NCBI RefSeq assembly: GCF_025567315.1
Contig: NZ_JAOQJE010000010.1
Coordinates: 58,886-122,885 of the forward strand
Length of the DNA: 64,000 bases
DNA from: Agathobaculum ammoniilyticum
Lineage (GTDB): Bacteria > Bacillota > Clostridia > Oscillospirales > Butyricicoccaceae
Direction: 5' to 3'
Shown here: one piece after another, positions 1 to 7,370 of the stretch
Position numbering within the stretch: the first letter of the stretch is position 1
Layout of the letters: each line of letters starts with the position of its first letter
Made by a program: the position numbers and the translations under genes
The notes under the pieces: model-generated
The model's database searches: none
What the model saw: only the letters and a program-made list of their open reading frames with translations
What the model was told of the DNA's origin: nothing

Positions 1-33
1 CGCCTGCAGGACCTGTACGCTCCGGAAGCGTAA
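1..33 (+). CDS. 3' end of a truncated CDS
   Basis: An open frame enters from the left edge and ends in TAA at 31-33 (last residues RLQDLYAPEA). A good terminator hairpin follows 17 bases later, which supports a real gene end. Too short to identify. Confidence 0.45.
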   Translation, partial: RLQDLYAPEA

Positions 34-49
34 GCTACAAAAGAATGAC

Positions 50-86
50 AAAGCCCCTGCGGATATTTATCCGCAGGGGCTTTTGT
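50..86 (+). terminator. Rho-independent terminator
   Basis: A stem of about 14 bp (AAAGCCCCTGCGG and its complement) with a short AT loop is followed by TTTTG. It closes the gene that ends at 33 and insulates the small gene starting at 114. Confidence 0.85.
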
Positions 87-113
87 GTTACAATGGGAAA
101 AAGGGAGGCCGGT

Positions 114-452
114 ATGAAGCAGGGGATCTTCAGGCGCTTGTGCGGCCTACTGCTGGCGGCTGTGGCGGTGTATGGACTGACATTTGGCGCGCTGGCGTTA
201 CGAGGCCTGCGCTATGTGGCGCCGGACACGGAAAGCTGGCGGATGCTGCCGTATATCGTACCCGCCGCGCGGTATGAGGAGGAAACGAGCGTTCGGTACC
301 GGCAGGGCATGTAAACGGAGGCGTCCCTTGCTATCCGGTGCTATGACGCGCAGGGGCGCACGATCACCGAAAGCGTTTATGCGGAGGATGGGGCGGAAAC
401 CTATCGTGCCGAGATCGTTTATCACGAGATTACCAGACAGCGTACCGAATAA
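114..452 (+). pseudogene. Small secreted/anchored protein gene interrupted by an in-frame TAA
   Basis: The ATG at 114 opens a 66-residue frame with an N-terminal hydrophobic segment (about residues 8-30, signal peptide or anchor). It stops at TAA 312-314. The same frame continues without another stop to TAA 450-452, adding 45 codons whose translation looks like protein: alternating polar/hydrophobic strands such as SLAIRCYDAQGRTITESVY. The natural product was probably about 112 residues, ending just before the ribosome-binding site of the SLH gene at 469. I read this as a nonsense-mutated gene; a sequencing error or readthrough is possible. No family recognised. Confidence 0.6.
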
Positions 453-468
453 AAAGGAGGATGGAACG

Positions 469-2106
469 ATGAAAAGATGGATAGCGGCCGTGCTGACGGC
501 CTGCATGCTGGCGGTTCCGGCGGGGGCCGCGGACCAGCCGAGCGACTGGGCGCTGGAAGCGGTGCAGACCGCGCGCGAGGCGGGGCTGGTGCCGGAAAAG
601 CTGGACAGCGCCTATGACAGGGCGGCGACAAGGGCAGAGTTTTGCGCGCTGGCGGCGGCGGTTTACCGTTCGTGGGAAACTGAAGGGTTGCTGGGTAAAG
701 TGGAAAAGGATACCGTATTGTTCACGGACTGTAAGGAGGGGGATGTGCTGCTATGTGCGTCGGTCGGCATCGTCAATGGAGTGGGAGGCGGAAGGTTCGA
801 GCCGGGCCGATCACTCCAGAGACAGGAGGCGGCCAGTATGCTACACCGGCTGGGCGCGCTGCGGGCAGATTACGACGGCAGCGTGCAGGGCCGTCTGCCG
901 CATGTGTTCGCGGATGGCGCGGATATCGCCTCGTGGGCGCGCAATGATATCAACTGGGTCTACCGCCACGGCATCATGACGGGGACGGGAGGCAATGCGT
1001 TTGAGCCGGCGGGAGAGTATACCCGCGAGCAGTCGATCGCAACCATGCTGCGCCTATATGCCGCACAGTATGCGGCCGAGATCCCAAAAGAGCAAGGGGA
1101 AGCATACCGTGTCGTAGTGGACTATTCCGGCGCGGGGGTGGGCCGCGTACATATCGAGGATGCAGCCGGTAACCGTCTGCTGACCGATTTTGCGGGTACG
1201 GACGGCTATTTTTATGATGCCAGACTGTTGGGTGAATGGGCAAGCCTGCACTGGCAGCCGGATGTGGAAAGCGGATTTGCGTGCGCGTTATGCAACCTGA
1301 GAACCGGCGACACATTGGCGGATTATTATGCTGACGGCGTGGACGAGCAGTCGGGTTCGGCATGGGCGTACTCGATGGAAAAAGGCGCGGCGGACAGCCG
1401 TATCCTGTATGCGGACGGCACATACAGCACGCAAACCTACCAGTCGGTCACGGGCTGGGCAAACGGCAGGGCGATCGTCCGCGAGGGGGATGCCGTCCGC
1501 GCGATCGACCGCGGCGGGAATACCCTCTGGCGCATGAATATTTCGCTCGATCAGGTGCAGGTGTACGGCGGGATCGGCGACCGCCTTGTGATAGAACGCG
1601 ACGGGGCATACTGCCTGATTACCGATGGCAAGATGGGAACGGTGAGCGAAACGCCGATGCTCCTGAACCGATGGAGCGATACTTATATCGCACAGGACAG
1701 CGGGTACTATACGCTGTATGACTTTTCCGGCCGCCGTTTAAGCGAAACCTATGCCAACGCGATGATCGAGACGGGGCAGGACATTTATGCCTGCTGGCTG
1801 TCGGACACTGAGTATGCCTATATCCGCTGCACGGAGTACGGAAATCCCCAAACTCTGTTTACGGTTTCCGTCAGCCAGCGGCCGGGGCCTCTGGCGACCG
1901 ATGGCGCGGGGGTGTATGCCTTGCGGACCGGCGCGCAGACCGTTGCCTGCTTCGACCGTTTTGGGGATACGCTCGGCGCGATCGAAGTGCCGTTCGCAGT
2001 CGGGGAAGTGGATTTTGCAGACGGATGCGTCCGTATCAGGGGGGAGGCGCTTGGAACCGCTCAGCAGACCATACTCTTCTTTCCGACCGGAGAGCCGGCC
2101 GAATAA
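469..2106 (+). CDS. SLH-domain cell-surface protein with repeat C-terminus
   Basis: 545-residue secreted protein. Residues 1-20 are a signal peptide (MKRWIAAVLTACMLAVPAGA). Three S-layer-homology-like modules follow (about 20-210), with the motifs FTDCKEGD, VNGVGGGRFEPG and ITGTGGNAFEPAGEYTREQ-like turns, which in this family bind secondary cell-wall polymers. The remaining 300 residues are beta-rich repeats with GR-IVREGD and ILYADGTYSTQ signatures, resembling a WG-repeat or propeller domain; no enzymatic motif seen. The start is set by AAGGAGG at 454-460; upstream in-frame starts lie inside the preceding gene. A bidirectional terminator follows. Likely a wall-anchored surface protein; ligand unknown. 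Confidence 0.8.
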   Translation: MKRWIAAVLTACMLAVPAGAADQPSDWALEAVQTAREAGLVPEKLDSAYDRAATRAEFCALAAAVYRSWETEGLLGKVEKDTVLFTDCKEGDVLLCASVGIVNGVGGGRFEPGRSLQRQEAASMLHRLGALRADYDGSVQGRLPHVFADGADIASWARNDINWVYRHGIMTGTGGNAFEPAGEYTREQSIATMLRLYAAQYAAEIPKEQGEAYRVVVDYSGAGVGRVHIEDAAGNRLLTDFAGTDGYFYDARLLGEWASLHWQPDVESGFACALCNLRTGDTLADYYADGVDEQSGSAWAYSMEKGAADSRILYADGTYSTQTYQSVTGWANGRAIVREGDAVRAIDRGGNTLWRMNISLDQVQVYGGIGDRLVIERDGAYCLITDGKMGTVSETPMLLNRWSDTYIAQDSGYYTLYDFSGRRLSETYANAMIETGQDIYACWLSDTEYAYIRCTEYGNPQTLFTVSVSQRPGPLATDGAGVYALRTGAQTVACFDRFGDTLGAIEVPFAVGEVDFADGCVRIRGEALGTAQQTILFFPTGEPAE

Positions 2107-2109
2107 ACC

Positions 2110-2155
2110 AAAACGCAAAACAGGAGCAGCAAGAGCTGCTCCTGTTTTGCGTTTT
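2110..2155. terminator. Bidirectional terminator
   Basis: A 21-bp stem (2110-2130 with 2135-2155, loop AAGA) has A-rich and T-rich flanks, so it serves both the SLH gene (+) and tcdA (-). The tcdA stop codon begins inside it. Confidence 0.9.
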
Positions 2156-2864
2156 ACCGTACGCCCGTCAGGTCCTTGATACATTCGCCCGCGAGGATCA
2201 TGCCCGCTACCGGCGGCACAAAGGAAACGCTGCCGGGTACGGCGCGCCCCGCAGTGCCCTTCTGCTCGTCCGAGGGCAAGGGCGTGCGTGGTTCCTCCCT
2301 GGAGTAGACGACCTTCAGGCGCTTGATGCGGCGTTTTTTGCATTCCAGCCGGATGACCCGCGCGAGCGGGCAGACCGAGGTTTTGTAAATATCCGTAACT
2401 TCAAACCGCGTGGGATCGAGCTTGTTGCCTGTTCCCATGGAGCAAATCAACGGCACGCCCAGCCGGTCGCATTCGGCGATCAGATGCAGCTTGGCGGTTA
2501 CGGTGTCGATCGCGTCGATCACATAGTCGAAGCGGCTGAGGTCGAGCGCGCTGTCCGGCGTATAGAACATGCGGAGCGCATGGACGGTACAGCGCGGGTT
2601 GATATCCGCGATGCGCGCGCGCATCGCGTCCACCTTCGGCTGACCGGACGTGGACGCAAGCGCGATAAGCTGGCGGTTGCGGTTGGTGAGCGCAACCGTA
2701 TCGTTATCGATCAACGTCAGCTCGCCTACGCCGGCGCGCGCGAGCGCTTCGCACGCGAACGAGCCGACACCGCCCACGCCGAACACGGCGACATGGGACG
2801 CGGCGAGCGTCTGGATGGCCTGTGCGCCGAGCAGCAGCTCGGCGCGGGAAAATTCATGCAGCAT
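2154..2864 (-). CDS. tcdA: tRNA threonylcarbamoyladenosine dehydratase
   Basis: 236-residue E1/ThiF-superfamily enzyme that ATP-dependently cyclises t6A37 to ct6A in ANN-decoding tRNAs. Seen: the nucleotide-binding loop GVGGVGSF (29-36), the adenylation-site LIDNDTV (51-57) with following NRNRQ, the YVIDAIDT strand, and the C-terminal SFVPPVAGMILAG characteristic of TcdA/CsdL. I chose the ATG at 2864 because GAGG sits seven bases upstream; the longer frame to 2897 has no such site. Single-gene unit with the convergent terminator at its 3' end. Confidence 0.9.
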   Translation of the reverse strand: MLHEFSRAELLLGAQAIQTLAASHVAVFGVGGVGSFACEALARAGVGELTLIDNDTVALTNRNRQLIALASTSGQPKVDAMRARIADINPRCTVHALRMFYTPDSALDLSRFDYVIDAIDTVTAKLHLIAECDRLGVPLICSMGTGNKLDPTRFEVTDIYKTSVCPLARVIRLECKKRRIKRLKVVYSREEPRTPLPSDEQKGTAGRAVPGSVSFVPPVAGMILAGECIKDLTGVR

Positions 2865-2920
2865 AAAGAAACCTCGTAAACAGTCACGCAGCGGCACAGG
2901 ACGCGCCGGTGAAAATGAAA

Positions 2921-2952
2921 CGCACCGAGGCCCTCTGGGCGGCCTCGGTGCG
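2921..2952 (-). terminator. Terminator of the sortase-like gene
   Basis: Perfect 12-bp stem CGCACCGAGGCC/GGCCTCGGTGCG. Read on the minus strand it is followed by TTTCATTTTC. Confidence 0.85.
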
Positions 2953-2963
2953 GGACGGACAGA

Positions 2964-3614
2964 TCAGCTGCGAGGTTCCGAGGCGGTCAGCTCCGCCTGG
3001 ACGACCAGCCGCTGTTTGAGAGAGCCGGACGGCGTACCGGTAAACAGGGTGAGCACGGCCTCGCGTCCCTCGACAGGCTCGGTCACCCAGACCTCAGTAG
3101 GCTCGACCGTTACCGCCTGGAATACCGTATAGGTATATTGCGTGTCTTGGTCGGCGAGCAGGATGGTATCCCCTTCGCCGAGTAATTCCAAATGACGCAT
3201 CAAATCGTCGGAGCGGTCGCCCGCGATCACGCAGTTGCCGGACGCACCGGGCAGCGCGCTTCCCGCGAGATGCCCTGCGCCAAGCGCGAGGTCTTTCAGC
3301 TCGGTGCCTTCGACCACGTTGTCGGCGGTGCCGAGCTTGGGCAGCTTGATCACGCCAACCTGTAGCGCCTCTTCCGGAGCGGTCGCCGTGCCGTAGGCGT
3401 CGCAGTCGGTCAGGTAAACCAGATCCTCCTCGGCGGGGAGGCTTTGCTCAATCCATTGCTCGGAGACCGGCGCAGGATCCGCCGCGATTGTCTCCTTGCC
3501 GACCAGCGTACCCCAGGGATAGTTGATGCCCTCGGTCAACAGGCCGAAAGCCGCGATCGCGATACCCGAGATTAACAGGCCGCGTTCGATGGTTGTCTTT
3601 GTTTTACGTTCCAT
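2964..3614 (-). CDS. Sortase-fold protein lacking catalytic His and Cys
   Basis: 216-residue membrane-anchored protein: one TM segment (about 12-28), then a class C/D-like sortase domain. The fold landmarks are present: IKLPKLG, a GHLAGSALPGASGN segment, the VIAGxR strand, GEGDTILL, and LTLFTxTP near the end. However the catalytic His of the AGHR motif is Asp133 (GAC) and the Cys of the TLxTC motif is Gly193 (GGT); only the Arg (Arg202, QRLVV) remains. Each change is a single base from the active codon. It therefore cannot be a normal transpeptidase. The frame is intact with a promoter at 3634-3661 and a terminator, which argues against simple decay. Start: ATG 3614, with AGGTGA placed seven bases before; GTG at 3623 would bury the site. 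Confidence 0.85.
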   Translation of the reverse strand: MERKTKTTIERGLLISGIAIAAFGLLTEGINYPWGTLVGKETIAADPAPVSEQWIEQSLPAEEDLVYLTDCDAYGTATAPEEALQVGVIKLPKLGTADNVVEGTELKDLALGAGHLAGSALPGASGNCVIAGDRSDDLMRHLELLGEGDTILLADQDTQYTYTVFQAVTVEPTEVWVTEPVEGREAVLTLFTGTPSGSLKQRLVVQAELTASEPRS

Positions 3615-3633
3615 GCAAATCACCTAATATGAG

Positions 3634-3661
3634 AGTATACTGAACGGCGGCGTGTTGTCAA
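3634..3661 (-). promoter_or_regulatory. Promoter of the sortase-like gene
   Basis: Minus strand: -35 TTGACA (3656-3661), 16-bp spacer, -10 TATACT (3634-3639). Confidence 0.8.
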
Positions 3662-3680
3662 CCGCCATGCAGAAAACTGA

Positions 3681-3707
3681 AAAAACCTGTCCGCGGGACA
3701 GGTTTTT
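3681..3707 (-). terminator. Terminator of the tRNA unit
   Basis: 12-bp stem AAAAACCTGTCC/GGACAGGTTTTT with loop GCG, just 3' of tRNA-Gly. Confidence 0.85.
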
Positions 3708-3713
3708 GGGTGG

Positions 3714-3786
3714 AGCGGCTGACGAGGCTCGAACTCGCTACCTCCACCTTGGCAAGGTGGCGCTCTACCAGATGAGCTACAGCCGC
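3714..3786 (-). tRNA. tRNA-Gly (GCC)
   Basis: 73-nt cloverleaf on the minus strand: acceptor GCGGCTG/CAGCCGC, D arm GCTC..GAGC, anticodon stem CCACC/GGTGG with loop TTGCCAA (anticodon GCC), T loop GTTCGAGC. CCA is not encoded (TCC follows). Co-transcribed with tRNA-Phe. Confidence 0.95.
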
Positions 3787-3797
3787 ATATAAAATGG

Positions 3798-3870
3798 TGC
3801 CTCCGGGCGGAATCGAACCACCGACACGGGGATTTTCAGTCCCCTGCTCTACCGACTGAGCTACAGAGGC
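3798..3870 (-). tRNA. tRNA-Phe (GAA)
   Basis: 73-nt cloverleaf: acceptor GCCTCTG/CGGAGGC, anticodon stem GGGGA/TCCCC with loop CTGAAAA (anticodon GAA), T loop GTTCGATT. First gene of a two-tRNA unit with its own promoter. Confidence 0.95.
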
Positions 3871-3890
3871 GTTTCGCAATGTGCTTGTTA

Positions 3891-3919
3891 AGTATAGTCG
3901 ATTTTTGCGGAAAAGTCAA
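3891..3919 (-). promoter_or_regulatory. tRNA operon promoter
   Basis: -35 TTGACT (3914-3919), 17-bp spacer, -10 TATACT (3891-3896) on the minus strand, about 20 bases before tRNA-Phe. Confidence 0.85.
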
Positions 3920-3947
3920 CCATAAATTTTCCTTTTCTGCGGGAAGC

Positions 3948-3977
3948 TTGCGCACATGTTCGGGTTCATGGTATGAT
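3948..3977 (+). promoter_or_regulatory. addBA promoter
   Basis: -35 TTGCGC (3948-3953), 18-bp spacer, extended -10 TGG-TATGAT (hexamer 3972-3977). Divergent from the tRNA promoter. Confidence 0.65.
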
Positions 3978-4003
3978 AAAAAGCAATGGAAGGGGAGAGT
4001 GCC

Positions 4004-7000
4004 ATGCGCATTTGGACCGGCCGCGCGGGCAGCGGCAAAACAACGGCAATCCTGCGGGAGATCGCCGCCCGCTGTGAAAGCGGCGGGGGGCGGCAGATCT
4101 TACTTGTGCCGGAGCTGAATTCACACCGTATGGAGCGGTCGCTCGCCGCGGCGACGGACAATCGGGGCGCGCGCACCGCCGAGGTTCTGACGTTCTCCCG
4201 CCTGGCTGATCGGGTGTTTTCCGAGGTCGGCGGGCTGGCGCAGCAGATGCTGACACCGGCCGGACAGCTCCTCACCCTACAGGAGGCCGCGCGCCGTGTT
4301 CAGGGCGGGCTGTCCGTATGGGGCGGTCTGGCGGACAAGCCCGAGCTGCTCGGCGAGGCGCTGGGGGTGGTGGACGAGTGCAAGACCTGTGCGGTCGCGC
4401 CGGAGGCGCTGTTCGCCGCTGCGGAGACGTGCAGGGACACGGCGCTCGCAGCGAAGCTGTCCGATCTGGCGCAGTTATTGACCGCGTATGAGCGTCTGTG
4501 CGACGAATCCCTGCCCGACCCACGCGACCGGCTGACCCATCTGCGCGACCGGCTCGCAGAAAGTCATGTGCTGGACGGCGCGGCGGTGTATCTGGACGGC
4601 TTTCTGGGCTTTACGCCGCAGGAGCTGGCCGTGGTCGACGCCGTGCTGGCGGCGGGCGTGCCGCTGGCGGCGGCGGTCGCCTGCGATATGGCGTATCCGG
4701 AAATATTCGTCACGGGCTGCAAAACGGTCAAGACTCTGGAGCGCATGGCAAAGCGGCATAACCGGAAAGCGGAGCGCATCGAGCTTGGCGCAAGCAGGGT
4801 TGCGCGGCCGGCGGGCCTGGCGGCGGTGGAGGCACAAGGTCTGTTGCCCGTGCGTGTTCCGCAGGAGTCGTGCGAAGGGGTGCGCCTGTACGCTGCCGCG
4901 TCGCCGTTTGACGAGTGCGAGCACGCGGCGGCCTATATCCGGCGCAAGGTGCGCGATGAGGGCGCGCGCTACCGCGATTTCGTGGTGGCCGCGCGTGACA
5001 TCGAGCCGTACAGTGCGTTTCTCGCCATGGCGATGGCGCGATATGACGTGCCGGTGTTCCTTGCGGAAAAGCCCGACCTGCTCTCACGCCCGCCGATGGC
5101 GCTGGTCACGGGCGCGCTGAACGCGGCGCAGTCCTATTTCAAATACGAGGACCTGTTCGGCTGTCTCAAAACCGGCTTGATGCATCTAACGCGTGAGGAG
5201 TTGGACAAGCTGGAGAATTACGCGCTGACCTGGAATATCCGCGGCGGCGCATGGGAACGGGAGTGGGCCGAACATCCGGACGGGTATGGTCAGCCGTTCG
5301 ACGATCGCGCGCGGGCGCAGCTTGCGGAGTTGAACGCGCTGCGCGCGCGTTTGATCGGCCCGTTTTCCACGCTGCGCGAAAGGCTGAAAGGGGAGCAGCC
5401 GGCATCCGGCTGTGTGCGCGCGCTGTACGACTTCCTGCTCGCGGTGGACGCGCCGCGGTGCATGGCCGACCGCGCGGCCGCGCACGAGGTGGCCGGACGC
5501 CTACAGCTGGCGGATGAGTACCGCCAGCTGTGGGAGATTCTGGTGTCCGCCATGGAGCAGTTCGCATGGGTATGCGGGGATACGCCGCTGACGGCGGAGC
5601 GGTTTGCGAAGCTGTTCCGTCTGGTGCTGGGCGAATACGACGTGGGTACGATACCCGTTTCACTCGACCGTGTGACCTGCGGCAATATCGAACGCGCATG
5701 CGGGGAAAACGCGAAATACGTGATCCTGCTCGGGGTAAACGACGGGCTGATCCCCAAGGCGCCCTCCTCCGCCTCGCTGCTCAGCGATATGGAGCGGGAC
5801 AAGCTGGACGCGCTGGGGGTGGAACTGAAAGCCTACGGCGTGGAGCGTCTGCTCATGGAGCAGGAGACCCTGTACCGCGCGCTTGCCTGCCCCACTGAGG
5901 AGCTGCTGCTCACCTGGCATATGAGCGATGCCGCGGGTGGGGAGACGCGCCCGTCGTATTTTGTGGGCGTGGTGCGGGGGCTGCTGCCCGACGTGCTGTT
6001 TTCCACGCACCAGACGGAAACAGCGCAGGACCGCCTGCAGGCGGAGCGTCCGGCGGTCGAAATGGCCTGCGCATACCTGTCCGGCGACCGCACGGCGGCG
6101 GTGCGCGCGGCCTACGGTTTTTACCGCGACGACGAGCGGGTACACCATGCCGCGCAGCAGCGGCGCGGACGGGGGCCGCTGACCAGCCCGCATACGATAG
6201 AGGGGCTATATGGGAAAAGCCTCAACCTGACCGCCTCGCGCGTGGACACATTTTACTCCTGCCGGTTCGCGTTTTTCATGCAGTACGGCCTGAAAGCCAG
6301 GCCGCGCCGTGTGGCGCGGTTTGACGCGCTCGAAACCGGCACGTTTATCCACTATGTGCTGGAGCATGCGCTGACTGCATTGGGGAAAGGCGCGGGCGGC
6401 GCGGCGGCTGCGGAGGAAGCGGCGGTCCGGCGTGCCTGCCGCACGGCGGTCCGGCAGTATGTGCAGGAGGAACTGGGCGGCATGGAGAACAAGACCGCGC
6501 GCTTTCGCTATCTGTTCGGGCGGCTGACGCGCACGGTTGAGCAGATCTTGGACAATGTGATTGACGAGCTGCGCGTTTCCGACTTCGCGCCGATCGATTA
6601 TGAGGTGGATTTTTCGCGCGGCGGCGACCTGCCGCCCGTCCTGTGCGCGGAGGGGGAGGTTTCAGTGTCCCTCTCGGGCAAGGTGGATCGCGTGGACGGG
6701 TATATCAAAAACGGGCGGCTGTACTTGCGCGTGATGGACTACAAAAGCGGTAAAAAGTCGTTTTCCCTGTCGGATATCTGGTATGGGCTGAACATGCAGC
6801 TCGTTATCTACCTGTATGCACTTCAGCAGGAGGGCTTGGAGCGCTACCGTAAGCGCCTGACCCAAACGTTCAACGAAATCGTACCCGCGGGCGTTTTGTA
6901 CGTCCCCGTGCGGGACGAGCTGCCCGACGCGGCGCGCGATATCGACGAGGACGCGCTCCGTGCTCTGCGCGACAAGGCGCTGCGCCGCAGCGGCCTGTTG

Positions 7001-7369
7001 AGCGACGACATGGAGCTGCTCGAGGCGATGGAGCACGGGCTGGAAGGAGACGGACGGTTTATTCCGGTCACGATCAAGGTGAAAAAGGGGGAGGACGCGC
7101 CCTCGCTCGCGGCGAAATCCGCGGTGGCCGACCTGGTGCGGTTTGGAAAGCTGGCCAGGTATGCGCATGATAAGCTGCTCGAAATGGGGCGCGAGCTGCG
7201 CGCGGGCAGTGTGGCCGCAAACCCGTGCAAAAAGGATAAAGCATCGAGCTTTTGCGACTGGTGTGACTTCCGCGCCGCCTGCCGCTTCGATGAAACGGCG
7301 GGCGACAAGGCGCGGTGGCTCCGGCACCTGTCGGACGAGGAGTTCTGGCAGCAGGTAGGGGGTGAATGA
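4004..7369 (+). CDS. addB: ATP-dependent helicase/deoxyribonuclease subunit B (AddB)
   Basis: 1121 residues, normal for AddB. With AddA it forms the helicase-nuclease that resects double-strand breaks for RecA. N-terminal P-loop GRAGSGKTT (about 6-14). The C-terminal RecB-type nuclease domain has DRVDGYIKNGRL followed by MDYKSGKK (catalytic D...DYK). The four cysteines of the AddB 4Fe-4S cluster are all present: Cys753 (FYSCRF) and Cys1084, Cys1087, Cys1093 (FCDWC...ACRF). Start at ATG 4004 after AAGGGGAG; the ATG at 3986 would place that site inside the gene. The stop is one base before addA's ATG, so the two are coupled. Confidence 0.95.
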   Translation: MRIWTGRAGSGKTTAILREIAARCESGGGRQILLVPELNSHRMERSLAAATDNRGARTAEVLTFSRLADRVFSEVGGLAQQMLTPAGQLLTLQEAARRVQGGLSVWGGLADKPELLGEALGVVDECKTCAVAPEALFAAAETCRDTALAAKLSDLAQLLTAYERLCDESLPDPRDRLTHLRDRLAESHVLDGAAVYLDGFLGFTPQELAVVDAVLAAGVPLAAAVACDMAYPEIFVTGCKTVKTLERMAKRHNRKAERIELGASRVARPAGLAAVEAQGLLPVRVPQESCEGVRLYAAASPFDECEHAAAYIRRKVRDEGARYRDFVVAARDIEPYSAFLAMAMARYDVPVFLAEKPDLLSRPPMALVTGALNAAQSYFKYEDLFGCLKTGLMHLTREELDKLENYALTWNIRGGAWEREWAEHPDGYGQPFDDRARAQLAELNALRARLIGPFSTLRERLKGEQPASGCVRALYDFLLAVDAPRCMADRAAAHEVAGRLQLADEYRQLWEILVSAMEQFAWVCGDTPLTAERFAKLFRLVLGEYDVGTIPVSLDRVTCGNIERACGENAKYVILLGVNDGLIPKAPSSASLLSDMERDKLDALGVELKAYGVERLLMEQETLYRALACPTEELLLTWHMSDAAGGETRPSYFVGVVRGLLPDVLFSTHQTETAQDRLQAERPAVEMACAYLSGDRTAAVRAAYGFYRDDERVHHAAQQRRGRGPLTSPHTIEGLYGKSLNLTASRVDTFYSCRFAFFMQYGLKARPRRVARFDALETGTFIHYVLEHALTALGKGAGGAAAAEEAAVRRACRTAVRQYVQEELGGMENKTARFRYLFGRLTRTVEQILDNVIDELRVSDFAPIDYEVDFSRGGDLPPVLCAEGEVSVSLSGKVDRVDGYIKNGRLYLRVMDYKSGKKSFSLSDIWYGLNMQLVIYLYALQQEGLERYRKRLTQTFNEIVPAGVLYVPVRDELPDAARDIDEDALRALRDKALRRSGLLSDDMELLEAMEHGLEGDGRFIPVTIKVKKGEDAPSLAAKSAVADLVRFGKLARYAHDKLLEMGRELRAGSVAANPCKKDKASSFCDWCDFRAACRFDETAGDKARWLRHLSDEEFWQQVGGE

Positions 7370-7370
7370 C

